Of a stretch of DNA of 64,000 nt, positions 18,344 to 28,262 are shown piece after piece. Position numbers and translations under genes: made by a program. Origin of the DNA: Aminobacter aminovorans (GTDB lineage: Bacteria > Pseudomonadota > Alphaproteobacteria > Rhizobiales > Rhizobiaceae); assembly GCF_900445235.1 (NCBI RefSeq), contig NZ_UFSM01000003.1:181251-245250 (forward strand), given 5' to 3'. The first letter of the stretch is position 1; the number at the start of each line of letters is the position of its first letter. The notes beneath the pieces were generated by a model. It did no database searches. It was not told the origin of the DNA and saw only the letters and a list, made by a program, of their open reading frames with translations.

Positions 18344-19213
18344 TCACCCCGTCGCCATCGTCCGGGCGATGTCGAGGAAGACCCGCACCAGCTTGCCGCC
18401 GCTGCGCTCCTTGAGGCAGATCAGCGCTTCGTCCATCAGCATCTCTGGTGCAGCGATGGGTATCCGCACCAGCCGCGCATCCTGGCCGAACTCCGCGGCC
18501 GACACGAAGCCGACGCCAGCGCCCGAGGCCACGATTTCGCGCACCGCCTCGCGGCCTTCCGCCTCTATCGCCGGCTTGAACTCGTAGCCTTCCTTCGAAG
18601 CGAGGTCCTCCAGCTTGGCGCGGGTCTTGGAGCCGCGCTCGCGCATGACAAGCGGAAGCAGGGACAGTTCGTGCAGCGACAGTGACTTGGCCTGAGCGAG
18701 CGGATGATCGGTGGAAACGAAGGCCACGATCGGTGTCGAGTTGAGGTTCACCACTTCGAAATCGCGGCTCGTCGGGATTTCGCCAAGCACGCCGATATCG
18801 GCCTCGTAGCTGTAGAGGCTGGAAATGACCGTCTCGGTGTTGCCGGCACGGACCGAGACCTGGATGCCGGGATATTTCTGGCGGAACTGACCGAGTATAT
18901 GCAGCAGGTGGTGGGCGGCGTCCGCCACGATGCGCAGCGTGCCGGAGCGTAGCGCGCGGGATTCCGACAAAAGCTCCAATGCCTGTTGCTCGGTGTCGAA
19001 CATTCGGCGGGTGATTTCGAGCAGTTGCTGGCCGGCCACCGTCGGTGTCACCTGCTTCTTGTGACGGTTGAACAGCAGGACGTCGTATTCCTCCTCGAGC
19101 TTGCGCACCTGATCGGAAATGGCCGGCTGAGTGAGGAACAACGTTTCGGCAGCGCGCGAAAAGCCGCCGCAGACCGCGACATAATGAAATGCTCGAAGCT
19201 GGACGTAGCGCAT
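18344..19213 (-). CDS. LysR-family regulator, probable activator of AEP catabolism
   Basis: A 289-residue LysR protein with an N-terminal helix-turn-helix (LRAFHYVAVCGGFSRAAETLFLTQPAISDQVRKLEEEYDVLLFNR) and an effector domain from about residue 90. Regulators of this wording are typically found beside phnW in 2-aminoethylphosphonate clusters. It diverges from the Na/Pi-PhoU gene, and the 142-base gap and the region before phnW share a motif around TAACGATT. It would sense AEP or a pathway intermediate (inference). Confidence 0.87.
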   Translation of the reverse strand: MRYVQLRAFHYVAVCGGFSRAAETLFLTQPAISDQVRKLEEEYDVLLFNRHKKQVTPTVAGQQLLEITRRMFDTEQQALELLSESRALRSGTLRIVADAAHHLLHILGQFRQKYPGIQVSVRAGNTETVISSLYSYEADIGVLGEIPTSRDFEVVNLNSTPIVAFVSTDHPLAQAKSLSLHELSLLPLVMRERGSKTRAKLEDLASKEGYEFKPAIEAEGREAVREIVASGAGVGFVSAAEFGQDARLVRIPIAAPEMLMDEALICLKERSGGKLVRVFLDIARTMATG

Positions 19214-19261
19214 GCCTTCTCCCTGACGTCAGGGTACACTAGCAATAAACTGAGCCGATAG

Positions 19262-19291
19262 AAATATCGAAACTAACGATTTGATTTATGG
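19262..19291. promoter_or_regulatory. Putative LysR binding region upstream of the Na/Pi-PhoU gene
   Basis: The segment reads ATCGAAACTAACGATT then TGATTTATGG and ends 64 bases before the Na/Pi-PhoU start. A near copy, ATACGAAATAACGATT then GTACATATGG, ends 58 bases before phnW. The shared core (CGAAA, an optional C, TAACGATT, and terminal TATGG) at equal distances suggests one regulator binds both. Confidence 0.45.
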
Positions 19292-19355
19292 CTAGCCATG
19301 TCGAGGATAGGGCAGGCGCCACCCTTGCGCGCCACGCGTCGGGAGGCACGGCACC

Positions 19356-21023
19356 ATGCATTTTATGTACATCCTGCTGCAGCTGGCGGGCGCCATCATG
19401 CTTCTGCTCTGGGCCGTGCACATGGTGCGCACAGGCGTCGAGCGCGCGCATGGCGCATTGTTGCGCGAGGCGCTGCGCGGCGCAACCAAGGGCCGCGTTC
19501 GCGCGGCGGCGGCCGGCACGGTGCTCGCCGTCATGCTGCAGAGTGCCACCGCGGTCGCGGTGCTGGCCGCCGGCTTCGCCGCCACCGGCGTGATATCAGT
19601 CTCGGGTGGGCTCGCCGTGATGCTGGGCGCCGATGTCGGCTCGGCATTGGTGGTGCAGGCGCTGTCCTTCGACCTCTCCTGGCTGGTGCCGCTGCTGCTG
19701 TTTGCGGGCGCCACGATGTTTCTCAAGGTCGAGGCGCGCATCGTCAAGCAGACCGGGCGCACTTTGCTCGGCATCGCCTTCATCCTGATCTCGCTGCGCA
19801 TGGTCGGCGAAGCAACCGCCCCGATGCGCCACAGCGCATTGCTGCCGATGGCCGTCGACTATTTACGCAGCGATCCCGTCACAGCCTTTGGCGCAGCGGC
19901 CCTGTTCACCTGGCTGGTCCACTCCAGCGTCGCGTCCGTACTCCTGTTCATGTCGATGGCGGCGCAAGGCGTGTTGCCGGCCGAAGTCGCGCTGCCGATG
20001 ATCCTTGGCGTCAACCTCGGCGCCGGGCTCGTCGCTGTCGGGCTCACGCGTGGCCAGGCGATCGAAGCCAGGCGGATTCCGCTTGGCAACCTGATCTTCC
20101 GGGCAACGGCGGCGGTCGTCATCCTGCTTGGCCTGCAGGCAGAGACCTTGCCGATGGCCTGGTTCGGCGAAACGGCGGCCCGGCAGGTGGTCAATATGCA
20201 CCTCGCCTTCAATCTTGCCCTGCTGGTTGCTTGCCTGCCCTTCACCGCGGCGATGGAAAAGCTGGCACGGCTGATCCTACCCGATGCACCGGCGGGCGAG
20301 GAAGCGTTCGACCTGATGTCGCGGCGCAAGAGCGCGCTCGACCGCACCGTCATCAAGATGCCGAGTGTGGCGCTTGCCAGTGCCACGCGCGAGGTGCTGC
20401 GCATGGCCGAGACGGTGGAGATCATGCTGCGGCCTGTCATGGAGCTGTTCGAGAGCGGCGACAAGGCGCGCGTGGCGCAGCTGCGTCGGCTCGACGAGGA
20501 GGTCAACCGTGCCCACACCGACATCAAACTCTACATCGCCGAGGTCAATCGAGGCACGATGAGCCAGGACGAGGCGCGCCGCGGCATCGAACTCACCGAC
20601 CTCGCCATCAATCTCGAACATGCCGGCGATATCATCGCCAAGAACCTGCTGGTTCTGGCCGAAGAGAAGAGCGACAAGAGGCTGAGCTTCTCCAGGGAAG
20701 GCTGGTCGGAACTGACGGCCCTGCATGACCGGGTGCTGGCCAACATGCAGATCGCCATGAACGTTCTGGTGTCGGGCGACCTCGAGGCGGCGCGCCAGCT
20801 GGTGGTCGAGAAGGAACGCATGCGCAGGCTGGAGCGCGACAGCCACGAACGCCACCTCAAGCGCCTGCAGTCGGGTACGCCGCAAAGCATCGAGACCAGC
20901 GATATCCACCTCGAAGCGGTGCGGGCGCTGAAGGAGTTCAACTCGCTTCTGGTCTCGGTCGCTTACCCGATCCTGACTCAAAGCGGCGACCTGCTCGAAA
21001 GCCGGCTGGCGAAGACGGCCTGA
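19356..21023 (+). CDS. Na+/Pi-cotransporter family protein with PhoU-like C-terminal domain
   Basis: A 555-residue inner-membrane protein. The N-terminal half contains the two QSATA/SS-type repeats of Na/Pi cotransporters (MLQSATAVAVLAAGFAATG near 53 and TWLVHSSVASVLLF near 185) and about eight hydrophobic spans. The C-terminal 230 residues are helical and PhoU-like. E. coli YjbB, with the same architecture, is considered a phosphate exporter. Sitting between the LysR gene and phnW, it probably handles phosphate released from phosphonate, most likely by export. GGGAGG lies ten bases before the ATG. Confidence 0.88.
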   Translation: MHFMYILLQLAGAIMLLLWAVHMVRTGVERAHGALLREALRGATKGRVRAAAAGTVLAVMLQSATAVAVLAAGFAATGVISVSGGLAVMLGADVGSALVVQALSFDLSWLVPLLLFAGATMFLKVEARIVKQTGRTLLGIAFILISLRMVGEATAPMRHSALLPMAVDYLRSDPVTAFGAAALFTWLVHSSVASVLLFMSMAAQGVLPAEVALPMILGVNLGAGLVAVGLTRGQAIEARRIPLGNLIFRATAAVVILLGLQAETLPMAWFGETAARQVVNMHLAFNLALLVACLPFTAAMEKLARLILPDAPAGEEAFDLMSRRKSALDRTVIKMPSVALASATREVLRMAETVEIMLRPVMELFESGDKARVAQLRRLDEEVNRAHTDIKLYIAEVNRGTMSQDEARRGIELTDLAINLEHAGDIIAKNLLVLAEEKSDKRLSFSREGWSELTALHDRVLANMQIAMNVLVSGDLEAARQLVVEKERMRRLERDSHERHLKRLQSGTPQSIETSDIHLEAVRALKEFNSLLVSVAYPILTQSGDLLESRLAKTA

Positions 21024-21064
21024 TCGGCTGTCATGCGCGCATCATCACTCAGGCTTATCATTGG

Positions 21065-21090
21065 ATACGAAATAACGATTGTACATATGG
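21065..21090. promoter_or_regulatory. Putative LysR binding region upstream of phnW
   Basis: The segment reads ATACGAAATAACGATT then GTACATATGG. It matches the element before the Na/Pi-PhoU gene in core sequence and distance to the start codon. A weaker AT-rich relative (GAATAGATTTTACTTATTG, 37684-37702) lies about 120 bases before aepX. Confidence 0.4.
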
Positions 21091-21148
21091 ATCAGGGGAT
21101 TCCAAGGTGAGCCATAGGCAATATCAGGATGACGGCGAGGAGACGAAA

Positions 21149-22369
21149 ATGCTGTCCGAACACAAGCTTGCGGCTCAGGCCACCTTCCCCGCTCCGGCCC
21201 CCCTCCCTGCTCCGGCATTGGGCGAGCCCTATTTGCTCACCCCCGGGCCGCTGACCACCTCCTATGCGGTCAAGCAGGCGATGCTGCGCGACTGGGGCTC
21301 CTGGGACGGCGACTTCCGTGCGATGACATCAGAGATGCGCCAGCGTCTGCTCGCCATGCTCGGCGACGGCAACGGCGAGTTCGATTGCGTACCGATGCAA
21401 GGCAGCGGCAGCTTCGCCGTCGAGGCGATGCTCGGCTCGTTCGTGCCGCGTGACGGCAAGGCGCTGGTGCTGGTCAATGGCGCCTACGGCCAGCGTATCG
21501 TCCAGACGCTCGGCTATCTCGGTCGCGACCACGTCGCCATCGACAAGGGCGACTACATGCCGCCGCGCGGTGATGAGGTGGCTGCAGCCCTCGACGCCGA
21601 CCCTGCCATCACCCATGTCATCCTGGTCCACTGCGAGACCAGCTCCGGCATCCTCAACCCGGTCGCCGAGATCTCCGAAACCGTCTACGCCAAGGGCCGC
21701 AAGTTCCTGGTCGACTCGATGAGCGCCTTTGGTGCCATCCCGCTCGAAGTCGGCGACGTGCGCTACGAGGCCATGGTGTCTTCCGCCAACAAATGCATCG
21801 AGGGCGTACCCGGCTTCGGCTTCATCATCGCCCGCAAGAGTGAGCTCGAAGCCGCAAAGGGCCGCAGCCATTCGCTCAGCCTCGACGTGCATGCCCAGTG
21901 GGCGCACATGAACAAGACCGGCCAGTGGCGCTACACCCCACCGACGCATGTGGTGGCGGCTTTCCTTGAAGCGCTGCGCCAGCACGAGGTCGAGGGCGGC
22001 GTTGCCGGCCGCGGCGCCCGCTACGCCAGAAACCGTGACGTCATGGTTTCTGGCATGCGCGAACTGGGCTTTGAAACGCTGCTCAAGGACCGCTGGCTGT
22101 CGCCGATCATCGTCACCTTCTTCAACCCGGCGCATCCGGATTTTTCCTTCGACCGCTTCTACGAGCTGATGAAGGAAAAGGGCTTCATCATCTATCCGGG
22201 CAAGCTGACCGTAGTGGACAGCTTCCGCGTCGGGTGCATCGGACGGATGGATGAGCATGTCATGCGTAAGGTGGTCGAGGCTGCCGGCCAGTCGTTGCGC
22301 GAAATGGGCGTCGATACCGCTGCTCCCCCCGCAGCTGCCATCGCCGAGCGCGCCAAGCTCGCCGCCTGA
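21149..22369 (+). CDS. phnW: 2-aminoethylphosphonate:pyruvate transaminase
   Basis: A 406-residue PLP-dependent class V aminotransferase. It converts 2-aminoethylphosphonate and pyruvate to phosphonoacetaldehyde and alanine in the cytoplasm. The PLP lysine is Lys215 in VSSANKCIEGVPGFGF; YLLTPGPLTTSYAVKQAM opens the conserved part, and the PLP-phosphate loop MQGSGSFAVEAM is near 88. The ATG at 21149 follows GGCGAGGAG; an earlier in-frame start at 21107 would add 14 unconserved residues. The protein has an Ala/Pro-rich N-terminal extension of about 25 residues. It is the first gene of the phnW-phnA-phnY unit. Confidence 0.96.
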   Translation: MLSEHKLAAQATFPAPAPLPAPALGEPYLLTPGPLTTSYAVKQAMLRDWGSWDGDFRAMTSEMRQRLLAMLGDGNGEFDCVPMQGSGSFAVEAMLGSFVPRDGKALVLVNGAYGQRIVQTLGYLGRDHVAIDKGDYMPPRGDEVAAALDADPAITHVILVHCETSSGILNPVAEISETVYAKGRKFLVDSMSAFGAIPLEVGDVRYEAMVSSANKCIEGVPGFGFIIARKSELEAAKGRSHSLSLDVHAQWAHMNKTGQWRYTPPTHVVAAFLEALRQHEVEGGVAGRGARYARNRDVMVSGMRELGFETLLKDRWLSPIIVTFFNPAHPDFSFDRFYELMKEKGFIIYPGKLTVVDSFRVGCIGRMDEHVMRKVVEAAGQSLREMGVDTAAPPAAAIAERAKLAA

Positions 22370-22397
22370 CAACAAGAAGATCACAAAGGACCCCCCA

Positions 22398-23654
22398 ATG
22401 AACAAGATGACCACGATCAACGTCAGCGCCAACGGCCGCAACTATGAATGGCCGCGCGTGCCGGCGATTGCCATCTGCCTCGACGGCTGCGAGCCTGCCT
22501 ATCTCGACGAAGCGATCAAGGCGGACCTTATGCCGAACCTGGTGAAGATCCGCGCCAAGGGCACCGAGCGCACCGCCCACAGCGTCATCCCGAGCTTCAC
22601 CAACCCCAACAATCTGTCGATCGCCACCGGCCGTCCGCCGGCCGTGCATGGCATCTGCGGCAACTATCTCTATGAGCGCGAGACCGGCAAGGAAGTGATG
22701 ATGAACGACCCGCGCTTCCTGCGCGCGCCGACCGTCTTCCAGGCGTTCTACGATGCCGGCGCACGCGTTGCCGTGGTCACCGCCAAGGACAAGCTGCGCG
22801 CCCTGCTCGGCAGCGGCCTGAAGTTCGACGAAGGCCGCGCCATCTGCTTTTCGTCGGAAAAGTCCGATGTCTCGACCAAGGCCGAGCACGGCATCGACAA
22901 TGCGTCGGCCTGGCTCGGCAAGCCAGTGCCGGAAGTCTATTCGGCGGAACTGTCGGAGTTCGTCTTTGCCGCTGGCGTCAAGCTGCTGAAGGAATTCAAG
23001 CCTGACGTGATGTACCTGACCACCACCGACTACGTGCAGCACAAATATGCGCCCGGCGTGCCGCAGGCCAACGCCTTCTACGAGATGTTCGACAAGTATC
23101 TCGGCGAACTCGACGCGCTCGGTGCTGCCATCGTCATCACCGCCGACCATGGCATGAAGCCCAAGCACAAGGCCGACGGCACCCCTGACGTGGTCTATGT
23201 CCAGGACCTGCTCGACGAGTGGCTCGGCAAGGACGCAGCGCGCGTCATCCTGCCGATCACCGATCCTTATGTCGTCCATCACGGCGCGCTCGGTTCGTTT
23301 GCCACCGCCTACCTGCCCGAGGGTGCTGACCAGGCCGGCATCATGAAGCGCCTTGCGTCCATCGAAGGCATCGACGTCGTCATCGACAATGCCACCGCCT
23401 GCGAGCGCTTCGAATTGCCCTCCGACCGCATCGGCGACATCGTTCTGGTGTCCACTGAGAACAAGACCATCGGCACCAGCGAGCATCGCCATGATCTGGC
23501 AGCGCTCAACGAGCCGCTGCGCTCGCATGGTGGCCTGACTGAGCAGGCGGTTCCGTTCATCGTCAACCGCAAGCTGCCGACGCTGCCCAATGAGCCGGTT
23601 CTGCGCAACTTCGATGCGTTCTATTATGCCGCCATGGCGGCAGCGCTGGCCTGA
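22398..23654 (+). CDS. phnA: Phosphonoacetate hydrolase (C-P bond cleaving)
   Basis: A 418-residue alkaline-phosphatase-superfamily metalloenzyme that splits phosphonoacetate into acetate and phosphate using two zinc ions. Starting at the ATG at 22398, the expected residues fall at Asp29 (CLDGCEP), Thr68 (IPSFTNPNN, the nucleophile), Asp211 and His215 (TTDYVQH), Asp250 and His251 (ITADHGMKP) and His377 (LRSHGG). These are the numbers I recall for the S. meliloti enzyme, which supports this start. The gene follows phnW by 28 bases and precedes phnY by 14, so the three are cotranscribed. Confidence 0.96.
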   Translation: MNKMTTINVSANGRNYEWPRVPAIAICLDGCEPAYLDEAIKADLMPNLVKIRAKGTERTAHSVIPSFTNPNNLSIATGRPPAVHGICGNYLYERETGKEVMMNDPRFLRAPTVFQAFYDAGARVAVVTAKDKLRALLGSGLKFDEGRAICFSSEKSDVSTKAEHGIDNASAWLGKPVPEVYSAELSEFVFAAGVKLLKEFKPDVMYLTTTDYVQHKYAPGVPQANAFYEMFDKYLGELDALGAAIVITADHGMKPKHKADGTPDVVYVQDLLDEWLGKDAARVILPITDPYVVHHGALGSFATAYLPEGADQAGIMKRLASIEGIDVVIDNATACERFELPSDRIGDIVLVSTENKTIGTSEHRHDLAALNEPLRSHGGLTEQAVPFIVNRKLPTLPNEPVLRNFDAFYYAAMAAALA

Positions 23655-23668
23655 AGGGAGGACCTGCC

Positions 23669-25123
23669 ATGGTCAAGGCTGAAACGACGTTCAAGGTGCG
23701 CCACGAACCTATGCGCATCGCCGGACGCAAGGTCGATGCCGATGGCGTCGTCAACGTCCACTACCCCTACACCGATGCGGTGATCGGCACGGTGCCGGCC
23801 GGGCGTGCCGAGCACGCCCGCCAGGCCTTCGAGATCGCGGCCAACTACAAGCCGAAGCTGACGCGCTACGAGCGTCAGCAGATCCTGTTCCGCACGGCAG
23901 AAGCCCTTGCCGCGCGCAAGGAAGAGATCTCCGACATCATCACGCTGGAACTCGGCATCTCCAAGGCCGACTCCTTGTACGAGGTCGGCCGCGCCTACGA
24001 CGTGTTCACGCTGTCGGCGCAGATGTGCATCCAGGACGACGGCCAGATCTTCTCCTGCGATCTCACTCCTCATGGAAAAGCGCGGAAAATCTTCACCACG
24101 CGTGAGCCGCTGAAGGCGATCTCGGCGATCACGCCGTTCAATCACCCGCTCAACATGGTGTCGCACAAGGTTGCGCCGGCGATCGCCACCAACAACTGCG
24201 TCGTGGTCAAGCCGACGGAATTGACGCCGATGACGGCGCTGATCCTCGCCGACATTCTCTATGAAGCCGGCCTGCCGCCGGAGATGCTGTCTGTCGTGAC
24301 GGGCATGCCGACCGACATCGGCGCCGAGATGATCACCAACGAGAATATCGAGCTGATCACCTTCACCGGCGGCGTGCCTGTGGGCAAGCTGATTGCCCGC
24401 ACTGCCGGCTACAAGCGGCAGGTGCTGGAGCTCGGCGGCAACGATCCGCTGATCATCCTCAACGACCTCTCCGACGACGATCTTGCCAAGGCAGCCGATC
24501 TCGCGGTGGCCGGTGCTACCAAGAACTCGGGCCAGCGCTGCACCGCGGTCAAGCGCATCCTCTGCCAGGAAAGTGTCGCCGACCGTTTCGTGCCGATGGT
24601 GCTGGAGCGGGCCAAGAAGATCAGGTTCGGCGACCCGATGGACCGGTCGACCGATCTCGGCACCGTGGTGCATGAGAAGGCTGCCGCGCTCTTTGAAAAG
24701 CGCGTCTACATGGCCGCCGAACAGGGTGCGGAAGTGCTCTACGATCCGGGCCGAAAGGGCGCGCTGTTGCCGCCGATCGTCGTCGACCGCGTGCCGCATA
24801 CCTCTGAGCTGGTGATGGAAGAGACCTTCGGTCCAATCATCCCGATCGTGCGCGCGCCCGACAATGACGACGAGCTGATCGCGCTGTCCAACTCGACCGC
24901 CTTCGGCCTGTCGTCAGGCGTCTGCACCAACGACTTCCGGCGCATGCAGAAATACATCGCCGGCCTGCAGGTCGGCACGGTGAATATCTGGGAAGTCCCG
25001 GGATACCGCATCGAGATGTCGCCTTTTGGCGGGATCAAGGACTCCGGCAACGGCTACAAGGAAGGCGTCATCGAAGCGATGAAAAGCTTCACCAACGTCA
25101 AGACCTTCTCTTTGCCGTGGTAG
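23669..25123 (+). CDS. phnY: Phosphonoacetaldehyde dehydrogenase
   Basis: A 484-residue aldehyde dehydrogenase that oxidises phosphonoacetaldehyde to phosphonoacetate with NAD+, linking PhnW to PhnA. The catalytic cysteine is Cys291 ([12 protein letters not shown]) and the general base is Glu254 (LELGGNDP), both at the positions I recall for S. meliloti PhnY. The NAD site reads [20 protein letters not shown] lies just before the ATG at 23669. The last 206 coding bases recur almost exactly at 36349-36554 in a broken second copy. Confidence 0.96.
   Translation: MVKAETTFKVRHEPMRIAGRKVDADGVVNVHYPYTDAVIGTVPAGRAEHARQAFEIAANYKPKLTRYERQQILFRTAEALAARKEEISDIITLELGISKADSLYEVGRAYDVFTLSAQMCIQDDGQIFSCDLTPHGKARKIFTTREPLKAISAITPFNHPLNMVSHKVAPAIATNNCVVVKPTELTPMTALILADILYEAGLPPEMLSVVTGMPTDIGAEMITNENIELITFTGGVPVGKLIARTAGYKRQVLELGGNDPLIILNDLSDDDLAKAADLAVAGATKNSGQRCTAVKRILCQESVADRFVPMVLERAKKIRFGDPMDRSTDLGTVVHEKAAALFEKRVYMAAEQGAEVLYDPGRKGALLPPIVVDRVPHTSELVMEETFGPIIPIVRAPDNDDELIALSNSTAFGLSSGVCTNDFRRMQKYIAGLQVGTVNIWEVPGYRIEMSPFGGIKDSGNGYKEGVIEAMKSFTNVKTFSLPW
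24915..25120 (+). repeat. Left copy of the 206-bp phnY 3'-end direct repeat
   Basis: This part of phnY aligns without gaps to 36349-36554 at a constant offset of 11434 bases. I count three mismatches (203 of 206 identical). The two copies bracket the luxR-hyuBA-ABC module in direct orientation. Confidence 0.9.
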
Positions 25124-25130
25124 TTTGGAA

Positions 25131-25162
25131 TGCGGCCGCCGATACAGCCACCGGCGGCCGCA
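25131..25162 (+). terminator. Strong hairpin after phnY
   Basis: A perfect 10-bp inverted repeat, TGCGGCCGCC/GGCGGCCGCA (25131-25140 and 25153-25162), with a 12-base loop lies 8 bases after the phnY stop. No T-run follows, so it may stabilise the mRNA end or act as a weak terminator. Confidence 0.5.
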
Positions 25163-25518
25163 TACAAGGATGGATGTTCGCCGCTTCTTCGGTCTACGAA
25201 GATCTGACAAGATGCCCCGACTGATTGCCGCCCGGCAGCCGACACCGTCCGGCGCGACTGCAGATTTCAGCGGCTGCATCGATATCGTCATCAGGTTGTT
25301 GATCGTCTTTTCGCTGGGTTGGAACGTCTTCGCCAGTTCCAATCTGTCGCGAGCGCGGGCTGACGAAGGCTTCTTGCGGCGATGTCAGCGCCTCAATGAG
25401 CTTTGACTGTTGACGCGCCAACGCCAATCAGCATTCAAGGCCTTGACGCCATAAGGTGTACAATTTTGCCGCCACGCATCATAACGGCAACGTTGATTGA
25501 TGCTGGATCCTGGCAGGA
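25163..25518. other. Intergenic stretch before the MalT-like regulator
   Basis: About 350 bases with no gene I can support. The last 90 bases contain AT-rich pockets (GGTGTACAATTTTG, CATAACGGCAACG) that could form the promoter of the regulator. Confidence 0.4.
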
Positions 25519-28227
25519 ATGGTGGCGTTGTCGCCCGAACACATCTCTGAAGGTGGTGCCGATGCGCGCATGGCGCAGGTCAGGCGCGTCCGCGCGCTGC
25601 GGCTTCTCGATGACGCCGGCGACCGGCGCCTTACACTGGTCGTTGCGCCGGCCGGTTTCGGCAAGTCCTCCTTGATGAACCAGCGTTACAAGGATCTGCG
25701 CAAACGAGGCCATCAGGCGGCCTGGGCAGCGCTCGATGGCGACGATCGCGACGGCACCCATTTCCTGCTCGGACTGCTCGGAGTTCTCACTTCGGCCCAC
25801 ATTCTCCCAGCGGCCGCTCAGGATTACTCCAGCCTGTCGCAGCAGCATGTTCTGGGGGTCATCCTGACCCAGCTGCAACGGCTGCGCCGTCCGCTCTACC
25901 TGTTCCTCGACGACTATCATTTCGCCCAGAGCGAGGAAAACGACGCCACGCTGGCGCGGCTCCTGTTTTCGCCGCAGGCGCGAAACCTCAGGCTGCTGAT
26001 CATCTCGAGATCGGAGCCGAGGTTGGCGATTTCGGCTATGCAGCTGAATGGCCAACTCACCTATCTGAAGGCCGCCGATCTGCGCTTCTCGGCCGGAGAA
26101 GCCCAGAACTTGCTGGCCATGGCCGGGGTTAAGCTCGACAAAGCGCAGATCGAGGCACTGGTCCGCAAGACAGAGGGCTGGGCCGTGGCACTGCAGCTGG
26201 CTCGCGTTCTGCTGCGCGACGGGGCTGTGACCGACAGAGACCTGCTGGAATTCAGCGGTACCCAGCTCGACATGGCGCGCTATCTGTCCGAACAGGTGTT
26301 TTCGTCGCTCTCGGTCCCCATGCAATCGGCGCTGATCGGCGTTGCGGCCCTGCCCTATTTCAGTGCCGAATTGGCGAGTGCGATTGTCAGTCCAACGGCC
26401 GCCGCCGAGCTGACGTCCGACATTGCCGGCGGCGGCCTGCCAATCGAGGCGTTGGACGATGGACACAAGCAGTTCAAGCTGCATCAGGTATTCCAGGAAT
26501 ACCTGATGCATGAAGCACACTTGCGCGGGCTCGACATCAATCAGATCAGGCGGACCGCCGCGCACTGGTATGCGGCTCGCCGTGACTGGGCCAATGCCAT
26601 TCGCCACGCCTTGCATGCGGAAGACTTCCGCCTTGCTGGGGAACTTTCCGAAAATGCCGGGGGGTGGCGGCAGGTCTATGCCGGCGCCCGCGGGCTGCTC
26701 CAGCAGTTTCATGCACTGGCAGCGGTTTTGCCGGAACCGGAAGCCGCCAAGTTCCCACGAAGCTTTCTCGGATTGGCCGTCGCGGCTGCCAAAGGTGGCA
26801 ACCTGACGCTGGCAACTCATTATTTCGAGCTCGTCAATCGGAAAATCGACCGCTCCGACAATGTTCTGGTCAACGAAGTTCGCCTGATCGGCGCACTCAT
26901 GGCGCTGTACCGGGACGACCGCATCGAAGCCCTCGACCTGTCGCTACTCGAGCGCGACCTGACGCTGCTTGAACTGGCGGAACCGGTACAACGCGCGCTG
27001 ACCTACAACCTGCTGTGCTTCCAATACCTGGAACGCAGCGAATTCGAGCGCGCCGAGCGCCACGGCAACCTGGCGATCCAGTCCTTTACCCAGGCGGGAG
27101 CGCTTTTCGGAGCGATGCACCTCCACGCCCATGTGGGGCAGGCACAGTTCTTTCGCGGCGACATGGAAGGGGCGAGTGCGGCCTACGAGCGCCTGGCCAG
27201 TGACGCGCAAAGCGCCATCGGCAAGGGTTGCGACCTCGACGCGATCGCCCAGGTCCTGCTGGCCGAGACCCTGTCGGAGCGTGGCCTGCATGAAGGCGCC
27301 GAACGCATCCTGGAATGGTCGCTGCCGCATCTGGAAAAGAACGACTGCTGGTTCGACCTCCTGGCGGCAGCCTATCTGTCCCGCATTCGTGCACGGACGG
27401 TCCGCAACGATTTCGACGGCGTCGACGCCGTGCTCGAACAGGCAAGACGTACCGCACAACGCCGTGGTTTTCCTCGCCTGCAAAGGCTGATCGCTCGCGA
27501 GCAAATGCGTGCGATCATCCATTTTGGCGACATTCAGGGCGCCAAGCGTTTTGCCGACCGTTTCGATCTCGGCCCTGAATCGGCGTTCGACGTCGAGCGC
27601 AACCGGCTTTCATTCCGGCTGCGCGGCGAGGTACCGGCAACGCTGTGGGTTCGCGTCTGGATAGAGGAAGGACAGCCAGAACGCGCGCTCGACATGCTGC
27701 AACGCCTGGAGGTGGCGCAGGAGCGTCCTTTCAGCGTGCCTCGCATGCTCCGGATGCGCCTGCTGGCGGTGCTTGCCGGCATGAAGGCCGGCAAGGCAGA
27801 GCGAACAGCTTCCGTGCTTGACGAAATCCTGCTGACGCTGCCCAGCGCAACGTACCGCGCGGCCTTTTTTGAAGAGGGTCCCGAAATGCTCGCCTTGCTG
27901 CGCCGCCGCGCGCAGGAGGCCGGCCCTGACAGCCTGATCGCCCGGCGCGTCGGCCAGATATTTGCACCGGCAGATGCGTCCGCTCCGGGACAAGGCACTT
28001 CAGAAACAGCGCCCGATTCCGCAAGCGCACCGCATAGTCTGACCCAGCAAGAACTGAAGATCGTGTCATTGATATGCGGCGGCTTCTCCAACAAGGAGAT
28101 AGCCCGGCACATGGACGTCAGCGAAAACACTGTGAAGTTTCACGTCCGAAATGTCTTCTCGAAGCTTAACGTCCATTCGCGCACCTCGGCCATCTCTGTC
28201 GCGCGAGAGCTAGGACTATTAGCCTAA
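25519..28227 (+). CDS. MalT-like LuxR-family ATP-dependent regulator
   Basis: A 902-residue regulator of the LAL/MalT class. The N-terminal STAND-type ATPase has Walker A VAPAGFGKSSL near residue 45 and Walker B LYLFLDDYHF near 132. A long helical, TPR-like middle (about 330-800) follows, ending in a LuxR helix-turn-helix: LTQQELKIVSLICGGFSNKEIARHMDVSENTVKFHVRNVFSKL. Such proteins bind an inducer and ATP and then activate neighbouring operons. hyuB starts 123 bases downstream on the same strand behind a palindrome, so the hyuBA-ABC genes are the likely target. The substrate sensed is unknown. Confidence 0.9.
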   Translation: MVALSPEHISEGGADARMAQVRRVRALRLLDDAGDRRLTLVVAPAGFGKSSLMNQRYKDLRKRGHQAAWAALDGDDRDGTHFLLGLLGVLTSAHILPAAAQDYSSLSQQHVLGVILTQLQRLRRPLYLFLDDYHFAQSEENDATLARLLFSPQARNLRLLIISRSEPRLAISAMQLNGQLTYLKAADLRFSAGEAQNLLAMAGVKLDKAQIEALVRKTEGWAVALQLARVLLRDGAVTDRDLLEFSGTQLDMARYLSEQVFSSLSVPMQSALIGVAALPYFSAELASAIVSPTAAAELTSDIAGGGLPIEALDDGHKQFKLHQVFQEYLMHEAHLRGLDINQIRRTAAHWYAARRDWANAIRHALHAEDFRLAGELSENAGGWRQVYAGARGLLQQFHALAAVLPEPEAAKFPRSFLGLAVAAAKGGNLTLATHYFELVNRKIDRSDNVLVNEVRLIGALMALYRDDRIEALDLSLLERDLTLLELAEPVQRALTYNLLCFQYLERSEFERAERHGNLAIQSFTQAGALFGAMHLHAHVGQAQFFRGDMEGASAAYERLASDAQSAIGKGCDLDAIAQVLLAETLSERGLHEGAERILEWSLPHLEKNDCWFDLLAAAYLSRIRARTVRNDFDGVDAVLEQARRTAQRRGFPRLQRLIAREQMRAIIHFGDIQGAKRFADRFDLGPESAFDVERNRLSFRLRGEVPATLWVRVWIEEGQPERALDMLQRLEVAQERPFSVPRMLRMRLLAVLAGMKAGKAERTASVLDEILLTLPSATYRAAFFEEGPEMLALLRRRAQEAGPDSLIARRVGQIFAPADASAPGQGTSETAPDSASAPHSLTQQELKIVSLICGGFSNKEIARHMDVSENTVKFHVRNVFSKLNVHSRTSAISVARELGLLA

Positions 28228-28262
28228 CCGTCATTTTGGGTAGGGCCTTAACCAGGCAGCCC

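Noticed and set aside
19298..20728. A 476-codon plus-strand frame overlapping the Na/Pi-PhoU gene
   Set aside because: Its product is Arg-, Gly- and Ala-rich with no membrane segments; the overlapping 19356 frame encodes a recognisable transporter.
22260..24799. Long minus-strand frames opposite phnA and phnY
   Set aside because: They are shadows of phnA and phnY, whose catalytic residues are all present on the plus strand.
25131..25162. The hairpin after phnY as an attachment site for the repeat-flanked module
   Set aside because: It is not repeated at the other border, so it is better read as an mRNA 3' structure.
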